In this document: in pieces, positions 1-7,016 of the stretch
Numbering within the stretch: the first letter of the stretch is position 1
Layout of the letters: the number at the start of each line of letters is the position of its first letter
Source of the DNA: Anaerolineae bacterium
Lineage (GTDB): Bacteria; Chloroflexota; Anaerolineae; 4572-78; J111
DNA length: 11,069 nt
Direction: 5' to 3'
NCBI GenBank assembly: GCA_023382535.1
Contig: JAHDWA010000151.1
Coordinates: forward strand, 1 to 11,069
The notes under the pieces: model-generated
What the model was told of the DNA's origin: nothing
What the model saw: only the letters and a program-made list of their open reading frames with translations
Databases searched by the model: none
Position numbers and translations under genes: made by a program

Positions 1-1
1 C

Positions 2-1003
2 AAGGTGGAACTGCACGTCCACCTGGAAGGCTCCATCCGGCCCGAAACGCTGCTGACCCTGGCCCAGCGCCACGGGGTTGACCTGCCGGCTAAAACGGTC
101 GAAGGATTACGGGCCTGGTACACCTTCACCGATTTCCCTCACTTTATCGAAGTTTACCTGGCCGTCTCCTCCTGCCTGCGCACGCCCGACGACATCGAGT
201 TGATTGCCCGCGAGTTTCTGGCCGGGCAGGCTGTCCAAAACATTCGCTACAGCGAAGTCACCTACACCCCTTACACCCATTACCTCTTTCGCAAGCTGCC
301 TTTTCGTGAGCAGTTGGCCGCGCTCCAGCGCGCTCGCGCCTGGGCCGAGGCGGAGGTTGGGGTGACGATGGGCCTGGTGCTGGATATTCCTCGCTCGGTT
401 TCCGCTCAAGAGGGTCTGCTGACCGCCGAATGGGCCATCAGTGCAATGGGCGACGGGGTGGTAGCCCTGGGGCTGGGCGGGCCGGAAGTGGATAACCCGC
501 CGGAGAAGTTCAAAGAATCATTTGATCGAGCGCAGGCGGCCGGGCTGCCAAGTGTGCCCCATGCCGGCGAAACGGTTGGACCGGAGAGCATCTGGGGCGC
601 GCTGCGGGCGTTGCACGCCGTCCGCATTGGGCACGGGGTGCGCTGCCTGGAAGACCCGGCCCTGGTGGCTGAACTGCGCGAACGCCAGATCCCGTTAGAG
701 GTCAGCCCTACCAGCAACATCTGCCTGAAGGTGTTCCCCCACCTGGCCGGTCACACCTTGCCGCGCTTGCTGGAAGAAGGGCTTTATGTAACGCTCAACT
801 CCGACGACCCGCCCATGTTCAACACTACCTTGACCGAAGAGTACCTCCAGGTGGCGAATACCTTCCACTTTGACCGGGAAATCCTCGAACAGTTAACCCT
901 CAACGCGGTTCGGGCTTCGCTGCTGCCGGGCAGTGCTCGTTTGGAGTTAGAGCGGCAGTTCCTGGCGGAGTTTGCCCGTTTGCGGGTTGAACATCTTTTA
1001 TAA
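2..1003 (+). CDS. add: Adenosine deaminase family protein (5' partial)
   Basis: The gene is cut by the left edge: codons are open from base 2 and the GTG at base 5 is an internal valine of a Lys-Val-Glu-Leu-His-Val-His motif, so the true start lies upstream. Counting that valine as 1, 332 residues are visible. The zinc site is complete: HxH at 4-6, HAGE at 186-189 (metal His and catalytic Glu), His210 in IGHG, and the Asp267-Asp268 pair in LNSDDP. Family members hydrolytically deaminate adenosine or deoxyadenosine to inosine in the cytoplasm. Some relatives act on 6-aminodeoxyfutalosine of the menaquinone pathway or on adenine, and sequence reading alone cannot separate these. Only a few N-terminal residues seem to be missing, judging by how close the HxH motif usually is to the start. 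The next gene follows after 97 bases on the same strand. Family is very likely; substrate is open. Confidence 0.9.
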   Translation, partial: KVELHVHLEGSIRPETLLTLAQRHGVDLPAKTVEGLRAWYTFTDFPHFIEVYLAVSSCLRTPDDIELIAREFLAGQAVQNIRYSEVTYTPYTHYLFRKLPFREQLAALQRARAWAEAEVGVTMGLVLDIPRSVSAQEGLLTAEWAISAMGDGVVALGLGGPEVDNPPEKFKESFDRAQAAGLPSVPHAGETVGPESIWGALRALHAVRIGHGVRCLEDPALVAELRERQIPLEVSPTSNICLKVFPHLAGHTLPRLLEEGLYVTLNSDDPPMFNTTLTEEYLQVANTFHFDREILEQLTLNAVRASLLPGSARLELERQFLAEFARLRVEHLL

Positions 1004-1015
1004 TTGCCTGACAAT

Positions 1016-1045
1016 TTGCCTGGATTTGGGTAGGAGTCATACAAT
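1016..1045 (+). promoter_or_regulatory. Possible promoter for the iron alcohol dehydrogenase
   Basis: TTGCCT at 1016-1021 and TACAAT at 1040-1045 are separated by 18 bases, a weak sigma70-like pair 55 bases before the ATG at 1101. The heptamer TTGCCTG occurs twice in direct orientation (1004-1010 and 1016-1022), 12 bases apart, which could be a binding site or chance. Weak match only. Confidence 0.28.
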
Positions 1046-1100
1046 CAACCGGAAAAATTATTCTGATATATACCTTACTCCTTCCGAAAGAACTCATCCT

Positions 1101-2249
1101 ATGACCTTCACCTACTACTTACCCACCAAAATCATCTTCGGCCAGCCGGCCCTCGAAGCAGTTAACGCCGAGCTGGCGGTGCTTAAAGCCGAACGAGTCC
1201 TGTTCGTCAGCGATCCCGGCCTGGCCCAGTTAGGGCTGGTAGACCAGGTCCAATCGAGTCTGAATGAAGCGGGGCGGGCAGTGGCGACCTTTACCGCAGT
1301 CAGCAGCAACCCTACCACCGTCGAGGTTGCGGCCGGGCTGGCCCTGGCCCGTGAGCAGAACGTCCAGGCATTGGTAGCGCTGGGCGGCGGCAGCGCCATT
1401 GACGTGGCCAAGGCAGTCGCTATGCTCATGACCAACGATGGCAGCTATAGCGACTACCAGTGGGGGGGCAAGCGGATCACCGAGCGCAGTCTGCCCCTGC
1501 TGGCCGTACCGACCACCGCCGGTACCGGCAGCGAGGTCAGCCGGGTGGCGGTCATCGTTGACCCGGACAATCCCTTCAAAAAAGGGGTGCTCAGTCAGCA
1601 GATGTTCCCGCATGCCGCCATTGTGGACCCGGAGCTGACCCGCTCGCTGCCGCCCCACTTAACGGCGGCCACCGGCATGGACGCCTTCATCCACGCCCTG
1701 GAGTGTTACATCGGGCGGCGGGCCAATCCCTACACCGACCAATTTTGCCTGGCAGCCCTGGAGACTGCCTGGTCTGCTCTGCCCCAGGCCGTCGCTAATG
1801 GGAGTGACATGTCTGCCCGGCAGGCGATGATGCTGGCGGCGCTGTGGGGCGGCACGGCCATGGACCACGCCGGACTGGGGCTGATTCACTCTTTGTCCGG
1901 CCCCTTGACCGGTCATCTCCATTTGCATCACGGCCTGGCCAATGCCCTGATCCTGCCTTACGCCATGCGGTTCAACCTGCCTGCGGTTCCCCCGGCGCGG
2001 AGGCAGCGCCTCAACCTGGCCTTTAATCTGCCAGCAGATGCCGAGGGCGAAACGATGGTCGCGGCCTTAACTCAATTTGTACGCGGCCTGGGCCTGCCGA
2101 CGCACCTGAGCCAACTCAACCAGCCGCTCCAGGGCGTGGCTTGGGCCGCTATCGCCGAGGAAACGACGCGCATGGTGCTGCTGCAGAATAATCCCCACCC
2201 GGCAACAGCGGCGGACTGCGAGGCCCTCCTGGCCCAGATGCGTTCGTAG
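1101..2249 (+). CDS. Iron-containing alcohol dehydrogenase (group III)
   Basis: A 382-residue protein, usual length for the family, that would interconvert a primary alcohol and an aldehyde (or reduce a keto compound) with NAD(P). The N-terminal nucleotide domain carries GGGSAID at 95-101 and PTTAGTGSE at 137-145. The C-terminal all-helical domain carries the metal ligands: Asp194 and His198 (DAFIH), His263 (IHSLSG) and His277 (HHG). The second His of the usual HxxxH motif is Gly267 here, although four residues on either side remain family-like; see findings. The open frame extends upstream to 972, but the product's family homology begins at MTFTYYLPTKI, and the upstream part would overlap the previous gene, so ATG 1101 is chosen. 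No strong Shine-Dalgarno is visible. It may belong to the same catabolic unit as the aldehyde dehydrogenase 107 bases downstream. Substrate not predictable. Confidence 0.93.
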   Translation: MTFTYYLPTKIIFGQPALEAVNAELAVLKAERVLFVSDPGLAQLGLVDQVQSSLNEAGRAVATFTAVSSNPTTVEVAAGLALAREQNVQALVALGGGSAIDVAKAVAMLMTNDGSYSDYQWGGKRITERSLPLLAVPTTAGTGSEVSRVAVIVDPDNPFKKGVLSQQMFPHAAIVDPELTRSLPPHLTAATGMDAFIHALECYIGRRANPYTDQFCLAALETAWSALPQAVANGSDMSARQAMMLAALWGGTAMDHAGLGLIHSLSGPLTGHLHLHHGLANALILPYAMRFNLPAVPPARRQRLNLAFNLPADAEGETMVAALTQFVRGLGLPTHLSQLNQPLQGVAWAAIAEETTRMVLLQNNPHPATAADCEALLAQMRS

Positions 2250-2253
2250 TAAC

Positions 2254-2329
2254 GGTCCACAGATGGACACAGATAGCTCAGATAAAAAGATCGAAAGACA
2301 TCTGTGAAAATCTGCGTTTATCTGTGGAC
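2254..2329. repeat. 76-base nested palindrome, copy 1
   Basis: The outer arms GTCCACAGAT (2255-2264) and ATCTGTGGAC (2320-2329) are perfectly complementary over 10 bases. Inside them CACAGAT (2268-2274) pairs with ATCTGTG (2300-2306). The arms match copy 2 at 5576-5651 while the central loops differ. It starts five bases after the alcohol dehydrogenase stop and ends 27 bases before the aldehyde dehydrogenase start. A short T-run follows at 2332-2336, so a weak terminator or RNA stability role is possible but unproven. Confidence 0.85.
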
Positions 2330-2356
2330 TATTTTTATGTGAAGGATAAGTATACC

Positions 2357-3850
2357 ATGTCAATCCAACCCTTATCGCCCGGCACGACTCGCTTTCTGGC
2401 GCAGTCGCCGCTGAAGCTGTTGATTGGCGGCGAGTGGCTCACGGCAGCTTCGGGCGAAACCTTTACCAGCTACAGCCCTTCCGATGGCGTCTGGCTGGCC
2501 GAACTGGCTGCGGCAGATCCGGAAGACGTGGACCGGGCAGTGGCTGCAGCCCGGCAAGCCTTTGAAGCCGGCTGGGGCAGTCTGCCGCCGGCCCAACGAG
2601 AAGCCCTCCTGCGCCGCCTGGGCGATCTGATCACCGCCCATGCCGACGAGCTGGCCGAACTGGAGTCGCTGGATAACGGCAAGCCCATCCACCATACCCG
2701 CGCTATTGACAGCCGGGTCGCGGCCCGGCAGGTCTACCACTTTGCCGGCTGGCCCAGCAAAATCGGCGGCCAGACCCCCTCGGTCTCGATTCCCAACCAC
2801 TTTGTCTACACCCGGCGCGAGCCGCTGGGTGTGGTCGCCATCATCATCCCCTGGAATTACCCGCTCATTCACACCATGCAGAAACTCAGCCCGGCCTTGG
2901 CCTGCGGCAACACGGTTGTCTTCAAACCGGCCCAACTGGCTTCGCTGGCCGTGCTGCGCCTGGGCGAGCTGATCCAGGAGGCCGGTTTTCCGCCGGGCGT
3001 GGTCAACATCATCACCGGGCGCGGCTCGGTGATTGGGGCAGCTCTGGCCGCTCATCCTGGCATCAATAAAATCCAAGTGACCGGCTCGACGGCTGTAGGG
3101 CGGAGCGTGGTCCAGGCTTCGGCGGGCAATCTCAAGCGGCTGGCCCTGGAGCTGGGCAGCAAAGCGCCCAACATCATCTTTGCCGACGCCGACCTGGGGG
3201 CGGCCGTTCCCGGAGCGTTCAAGGCCGGTTTTGGCAACACCGGCCAGAGCTGCGTGGCCGGGGCGCGTCTCTTTGTGCAGCGGCCTGTTTTCGACGAGGT
3301 TGTGGCCCGGCTGGTCGAAATGACCCGGACGGTCAAGATCGGACATGCGCTGGACCCGGAGACAGAACTCGGGCCGATTGTGGACGAAGTGCAGACCGAG
3401 ACCATTCTCACTTATATCAAAAGCGGCCTGGAGCAGGGCGCTCAACTGCTCTGCGGTGGCCGGCGCATGCTGGCCGGCGACTACGCCCAGGGTTTTTACG
3501 TCGAACCGACCCTCTTCACCGGGGTGCGTGACGAGATGGCGGTGGCCTGCGAGGAAATCTTTGGCCCGGTTTTGCCTGTCTTCCCCTTTGAGACGGAAGC
3601 CGAAGTCATCGCCCGCGCCAATGCGACCGACTACGGCCTGGCTGCCGGAGTCTGGACGCGCGACGTGGCCCGGGCGCACCGGGTCAGCGCGGCGATCAAG
3701 GCCGGGGTGGTCTGGGTCAACACCTATGACCTGTTCGACCCGGCGGTGCCCTTTGGCGGCTTCAAAGGCAGCGGCTACGGCCGGGATAATGGCGAAGAAG
3801 TGATTGAACACTACACCGAGGTCAAGTCGGTGTGGGTAGCCCTGAAATAA
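2357..3850 (+). CDS. NAD(P)-dependent aldehyde dehydrogenase
   Basis: A 497-residue cytosolic aldehyde dehydrogenase of the usual class length, oxidising an aldehyde to its carboxylic acid. Visible motifs in order: PWNYP at 165-169 (Asn167, oxyanion hole), FKPAQ at 189-193 (Lys190), VTGSTAVG at 241-248 in the Rossmann fold, LELGSK at 263-268 with general base Glu265, GQSCVAG at 296-302 with catalytic Cys299, EEIFGPV at 399-405 and PFGGFKGSGYGR at 465-476. The position after KPA is usually Glu in NAD-preferring members but is Gln193 here. ATG 2357 is chosen because GAAGGA at 2341-2346 sits ten bases ahead; the open frame runs further up into the palindromic repeat. Overall style is closest to betaine-aldehyde/2-hydroxymuconic-type ALDHs, but the substrate is unknown. 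Likely acts after an alcohol-oxidising step by its neighbour (inference). Confidence 0.95.
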   Translation: MSIQPLSPGTTRFLAQSPLKLLIGGEWLTAASGETFTSYSPSDGVWLAELAAADPEDVDRAVAAARQAFEAGWGSLPPAQREALLRRLGDLITAHADELAELESLDNGKPIHHTRAIDSRVAARQVYHFAGWPSKIGGQTPSVSIPNHFVYTRREPLGVVAIIIPWNYPLIHTMQKLSPALACGNTVVFKPAQLASLAVLRLGELIQEAGFPPGVVNIITGRGSVIGAALAAHPGINKIQVTGSTAVGRSVVQASAGNLKRLALELGSKAPNIIFADADLGAAVPGAFKAGFGNTGQSCVAGARLFVQRPVFDEVVARLVEMTRTVKIGHALDPETELGPIVDEVQTETILTYIKSGLEQGAQLLCGGRRMLAGDYAQGFYVEPTLFTGVRDEMAVACEEIFGPVLPVFPFETEAEVIARANATDYGLAAGVWTRDVARAHRVSAAIKAGVVWVNTYDLFDPAVPFGGFKGSGYGRDNGEEVIEHYTEVKSVWVALK

Positions 3851-3879
3851 TTTTAGACTGCCCTTTTGGGCGTGGATTT

Positions 3880-3956
3880 ATACCGCAAGGGTATCCTTTA
3901 GGACGATTTACGATTGAAAGTATTAATCGTAAATCCCAAATCGTAAATCGTAAATT
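3880..3956. repeat. Two adjacent small inverted repeats upstream of the SDR gene
   Basis: A small hairpin ATACC/GGTAT (3880-3884 and 3890-3894, loop GCAAG) is followed by a perfect 11-base inverted repeat, GATTTACGATT (3905-3915) and AATCGTAAATC (3925-3935), with a nine-base loop. The right-arm unit recurs in direct orientation at 3939-3949 and, overlapping, at 3946-3956 with one change. The unit AATCGTA thus occurs three times. The set occupies most of the 125-base gap and ends 20 bases before the SDR start. Base composition is sharply more AT-rich than the flanking genes. Confidence 0.8.
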
Positions 3957-3975
3957 GATGAATGGAGTAAAATCT

Positions 3976-4761
3976 ATGGAACTCAAACGTTTTACTGGAC
4001 AAGTTGCAGTTATCACCGGCGCGGGCAGCGGGATTGGAAAAGCATGCGCCTTGCGTTTTGCCCAGGAAGGGGCTAACGTGGCCTGCCTTGATGTAGGCGA
4101 TGCGTCCAATGAGATCACGGCGGCTGAATGCCGGGATTTGGGCGTCGAGACCTTAGCCTTGTACTGCAATGTCGCCGACGCCGACAGCGTCAAAGCGGCG
4201 GTAGAGGCAGCGATGACCAAGTGGGGCCGGCTGGACGTGCTGGTGGCTGCGGCTGGCATCTACTCCGGCTCGCCGCTGGTCGAGGTGCCGTTAAAGCAGT
4301 GGCAGCGGTTGATTGACATCAATCTGACCGGCGTTTTCCTGTGCAACCAGGCGGTGGCTCCGATTATGATGGCCCAGAAGTCGGGCAGCATCATCAACAT
4401 CTCCTCGATGGCCGGCAAGACCAGTTGGCCCGCTTCCGCCGAGTATTCGGCTTCCAAGAGCGGTGTTATCGGCTTAACGCGCTCGGTGGCCATGGAACTG
4501 GCCCCCTATGGGGCGACGGCGAATGCCATCTGCCCCGGCAACACCAGGACCGAAATGGTCAAAAATGTTGCCAGCCAGGTGGCCCCGCGTGATGGCTTGA
4601 CCAGCGAGGAGTGGCTGCAACTGCGGGCCAACGACTGCCCGATGAAGCGCATGGCCGAACCGTGGGAAATGGCCGGTGTGGCCGCTTTTCTGGCTTCGCC
4701 CGACTCGCGCTACCTGACCGGCCAGGCGCTTGAAGTGGATGGCGGCATGGTGATGAGTTGA
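3976..4761 (+). CDS. Short-chain dehydrogenase/reductase (classical SDR)
   Basis: A 261-residue classical SDR, typical length, catalysing reversible NAD(P)-dependent oxidation of a secondary alcohol to a ketone. Motifs seen: TGAGSGIG at 14-21 (cofactor glycines), Asp39 at the end of the second strand (suggests NAD rather than NADP), Asn116 in DINLTG, and the catalytic set Ser144, Tyr157 and Lys161 (YSASK). The usual NNAG stretch reads AAAG at 91-94. PG at 187-188 and a C-terminal TGQALEVDGG are family-like. ATG 3976 is preceded by GGAG at 3964-3967 with eight bases between; another in-frame ATG at 3958 has no such site. The TGA stop overlaps the ATG of the next gene by one base, implying translational coupling and a shared pathway. 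Substrate is likely a polyol, sugar or hydroxy acid (inference from the partner). Confidence 0.94.
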   Translation: MELKRFTGQVAVITGAGSGIGKACALRFAQEGANVACLDVGDASNEITAAECRDLGVETLALYCNVADADSVKAAVEAAMTKWGRLDVLVAAAGIYSGSPLVEVPLKQWQRLIDINLTGVFLCNQAVAPIMMAQKSGSIINISSMAGKTSWPASAEYSASKSGVIGLTRSVAMELAPYGATANAICPGNTRTEMVKNVASQVAPRDGLTSEEWLQLRANDCPMKRMAEPWEMAGVAAFLASPDSRYLTGQALEVDGGMVMS

Positions 4762-5561
4762 TGGAATACACCGGCTATCTCGATTTCTGGTTCACCGACC
4801 GGCCCATCGTTGAACGGGTGGAGGCATTTGTCGCCCTGGGGATCACCCGCTTTGACGTCTGGTTCTGGCGCAATACTCCCCTGGCCGAGATTGCCGCCGA
4901 ATGCCGCCGCCTGGGGGCAGTTATCAACTCGACGTTTGACGACGACATGGGCAGCCTGGCCGACCCGGGCGATAACGAAAAGACGCTTCGCTCCTGGGCC
5001 GAAAGCCTGGAAGTGGCGGTCAAGTATGGCATTGAGCATTTGTTCATCTTTTCCAATCAGGTGGAGGTGAATGAGCGCGGTGAGTGGACCCGCCGCCTGT
5101 CGGCCAACTACTCCGAGGCCGAGCAGTACGCCAACCTGCTGCGCCAGACCGAGAAGATCATGAAGCGGGTCGAGCAGACGCCGGTCGAGGTCTGGGTCGA
5201 GGGGCTGAACGAGTTTCACATCAAGGGCGGGGTGCTGGTGCACAACCACGAACTGGCCGCCGATTGGATTCGCCGGATTGACCACCCCCAATTCCGCCTG
5301 GCCTTTGACTGCTACCACCAGCAGCGCGGCTCCGGCAATTTGATCTGGGGGCTGGAAGAATACTTTGGCCTGTACCCGACTATCCACATCGGCGATGTGC
5401 CGACCCGCCAGGAACCGGGCAGCGGCGAGATCAACTTTCCCAATATCCGGGCCAAGTTACGCGAGCTGGGCTTTGATGGCTATGTGGGGTTGGAGTTTCG
5501 CCCTTCTACGACCGAGGCCGAGGCCCTGGCTCGCACCAAAGAACTATTTCCTTTGACATGA
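4761..5561 (+). CDS. Hydroxypyruvate isomerase-like sugar isomerase/epimerase (TIM barrel)
   Basis: A 266-residue xylose-isomerase-like TIM-barrel protein. It resembles the hydroxypyruvate isomerase/2-oxo-tetronate isomerase group, especially from residue 180 on: FDCYH at 182-186, EPGSGEINF at 218-226 and GYVGLEFRP at 240-248. Probable metal and acid/base residues are Glu147 (WVEGLNEF), Asp183, His209 (IHIGD) and Glu245. In the enzyme I recall from E. coli, the position of His209 is Gln, so the metal site may be of the commoner His type. The group isomerises hydroxypyruvate to tartronate semialdehyde or related keto-aldehyde pairs; the fold also covers epimerases and inosose dehydratases, so specificity is open. 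The first ATG (4761) overlaps the SDR stop as TGATG; TTG at 4758 is an alternative. Coupling to the SDR suggests that one makes the keto compound the other rearranges. Confidence 0.87.
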   Translation: MEYTGYLDFWFTDRPIVERVEAFVALGITRFDVWFWRNTPLAEIAAECRRLGAVINSTFDDDMGSLADPGDNEKTLRSWAESLEVAVKYGIEHLFIFSNQVEVNERGEWTRRLSANYSEAEQYANLLRQTEKIMKRVEQTPVEVWVEGLNEFHIKGGVLVHNHELAADWIRRIDHPQFRLAFDCYHQQRGSGNLIWGLEEYFGLYPTIHIGDVPTRQEPGSGEINFPNIRAKLRELGFDGYVGLEFRPSTTEAEALARTKELFPLT

Positions 5562-5575
5562 CAGAGAAGAAATCA

Positions 5576-5651
5576 GGTCCACAGATTAACACAGATTAAC
5601 ACGGATTTTTTCTTTATTTTTATCTGTGCCATCTGGGTCTATCTGTGGACC
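5576..5651. repeat. 76-base nested palindrome, copy 2
   Basis: The outer arms GGTCCACAGAT (5576-5586) and ATCTGTGGACC (5641-5651) pair perfectly over 11 bases, and CACAGAT (5590-5596) pairs with ATCTGTG (5622-5628). The decamer ACAGATTAAC is duplicated in tandem at 5581-5600. Length, arm spacing and inner stem match copy 1 at 2254-2329, while the middle is a T-rich tract instead. It starts 15 bases after the isomerase stop and ends 24 bases before the amidohydrolase start. Confidence 0.87.
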
Positions 5652-5663
5652 CTTATCCCTTTC

Positions 5664-5678
5664 AGGAGTAAGGCTTTG
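5664..5678 (+). promoter_or_regulatory. Ribosome binding site and TTG start of the amidohydrolase
   Basis: AGGAG at 5664-5668 is followed after seven bases by TTG at 5676. The first in-frame ATG (5709) would remove the opening beta strand of the metal-hydrolase composite sandwich domain (LLIQNGSVLTM), so the TTG is very likely the true start. Confidence 0.8.
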
Positions 5679-7016
5679 CTTTTAATTCAAAATGGCTCCG
5701 TCCTGACCATGGACGAGCAGCATACGAGCTACACGCCCGGCTGGGTCTGGATCGAGCGTGACCGGATCGGGGCAGTGGGAGCGGGCCAGCCGCCAGCAGA
5801 GCTGTCAGCCCGCGCCGAGCGGGTTATTGACGCTACGCACCTGGCCGTACTGCCGGGATTGATTAACGCTCATACCCATCTGTCGCAAACCTTTATGCGC
5901 GGGTTGGGGGATGACAAGACGCTGCTCGACTGGCTGAAGCAGGTCATGTGGCCGCTCCAGGCGGCGATGACGCCGGAGGACAAGCGCCTGGCCTGCCTGC
6001 TGGGCCTGGTCGAAAATCTGCGCTGCGGGGTCACGGCGGTCGGCCAGCACCATAAAATCACAACTTCCCCGGCCCATGTGGACGCCGCCGCCGAAGCGGC
6101 TGAGGTAGTCGGCTTGCGTATGCAGTTGGCGCGGGGCTGGGTTGACCTGGGCAGCGGAGCAGAGCCGCCGGAAACGATTATCGCGGATATGGCCCGCCTG
6201 CGGGAATGCTGGCATGGCCGGGCCGAAGGGCGAATTACCGTCGCCTTTGGGCCGATGGCGGCCTGGCGCTGCTCTGACGAAATGATGCGCCAGACCTTTG
6301 AATTGGCCCAGGCATGGGGGTTGCGGACGCACATTCACGTGGCCGAGGCCAGGGGCGAAATCGAACTGATGCGGCAGCGCAACGGCCTGGGCCATATTGA
6401 ATGGTTACACTCCCTGGGGGTGCTCGGCCCAAAGATGCAGTTGGTCCACTGCGTCTGGGTCAGCGAGGCGGAAATTGAGCTGATCGCCGAGAGCGGAGCG
6501 GTGGTGGTCCACTGCCCGATCAGCAATATGTACCTGGCTTCGGGCGCAGCGCCGGTGCGGCGGATGCTGGAGCGGGGAGTCAGCGTGGCTTTGGGAACCG
6601 ACGGCCCGGCATCTCATAATTCCCAGGATTTATTGGAAACGGTGAAGGTTGCGGCTTTACTGGCCAAGTTGAGCACGAATAATGCTCAGGCTCTATCGTC
6701 TTGGGAGGCGCTGCGCATGGTCACAACGGCGGGAGCGCGTCTTTTGGGGCGTGAGGATTTGGGGAAAATCATCCCTGGGTCCAAAGCAGATTTGACCCTG
6801 GTCAACTTAAATACCACCCGTTCGATGCCGGTCCATCGCCCGGAAAGCGTGGTTGTTTACAATGCCAGCGGTGCAGACGCCCATACCGTCGTCGTGGACG
6901 GCCGGGTTCTGCTCGATGCCGGGCGGGTTACCATGCTGGACGAGGCAGCTTTGTTGGAGGAGTGTCGAGGCGCGGCCAGCAGCTTGTTAAGACGGGCCGG
7001 AGTTACAGTAGATTGA
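5676..7016 (+). CDS. Metal-dependent amidohydrolase, nucleobase/nucleoside deaminase type (TrzA/SsnA-like)
   Basis: A 446-residue member of the amidohydrolase superfamily with the N- and C-terminal strands of the composite domain flanking a TIM barrel. Mononuclear metal-site residues are all present: His66 and His68 (AHTHLS), His221 (HVAE, with Glu224 as the probable proton shuttle), His258 (VHC) and Asp309 (GTDGPAS). This arrangement is that of the cytosine/guanine deaminase, 5-methylthioadenosine/S-adenosylhomocysteine deaminase, 8-oxoguanine deaminase and chlorotriazine hydrolase group, which hydrolyse an amino or halide group from an aromatic N-heterocycle. GVSVALGTDG at 301-310 and NMYLASG at 284-290 look closest to the methylthioadenosine/guanine branch, but I cannot assign a substrate. 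It starts with TTG and is set off from the isomerase by the palindrome. An unrelated adenosine-deaminase-fold enzyme sits at the left edge, so two deaminase lineages share the region. Confidence 0.92.
   Translation: MLLIQNGSVLTMDEQHTSYTPGWVWIERDRIGAVGAGQPPAELSARAERVIDATHLAVLPGLINAHTHLSQTFMRGLGDDKTLLDWLKQVMWPLQAAMTPEDKRLACLLGLVENLRCGVTAVGQHHKITTSPAHVDAAAEAAEVVGLRMQLARGWVDLGSGAEPPETIIADMARLRECWHGRAEGRITVAFGPMAAWRCSDEMMRQTFELAQAWGLRTHIHVAEARGEIELMRQRNGLGHIEWLHSLGVLGPKMQLVHCVWVSEAEIELIAESGAVVVHCPISNMYLASGAAPVRRMLERGVSVALGTDGPASHNSQDLLETVKVAALLAKLSTNNAQALSSWEALRMVTTAGARLLGREDLGKIIPGSKADLTLVNLNTTRSMPVHRPESVVVYNASGADAHTVVVDGRVLLDAGRVTMLDEAALLEECRGAASSLLRRAGVTVD

Noticed and set aside
972..1100. Upstream extension of the alcohol dehydrogenase reading frame
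   Set aside because: It would overlap the adenosine deaminase gene, and the extra residues do not resemble the family; ATG 1101 matches the usual N-terminus.
2320..2339. Rho-independent terminator at the right arm of palindrome copy 1
   Set aside because: The stem is interrupted by a long loop, is AT-rich and the T-run is only five bases; copy 2 has no T-run after its right arm.
2372..3811. Long open frame (479 codons) on the - strand opposite the aldehyde dehydrogenase
   Set aside because: It is the antisense shadow of a complete ALDH with all catalytic residues; its translation has no recognisable family pattern, and long antisense frames are expected in GC-rich DNA.
3905..3956. AATCGTA direct repeats as replication-origin iterons or a CRISPR remnant
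   Set aside because: Only three units, partly overlapping, without uniform spacers, DnaA boxes or replication genes nearby.
4710..5387. 225-codon - strand frame opposite the SDR end and the isomerase
   Set aside because: It overlaps two well-supported genes and has no ribosome site or family features.
5805..6395. 196-codon - strand frame opposite the amidohydrolase
   Set aside because: Shadow of an enzyme with complete active-site residues; no family pattern of its own.
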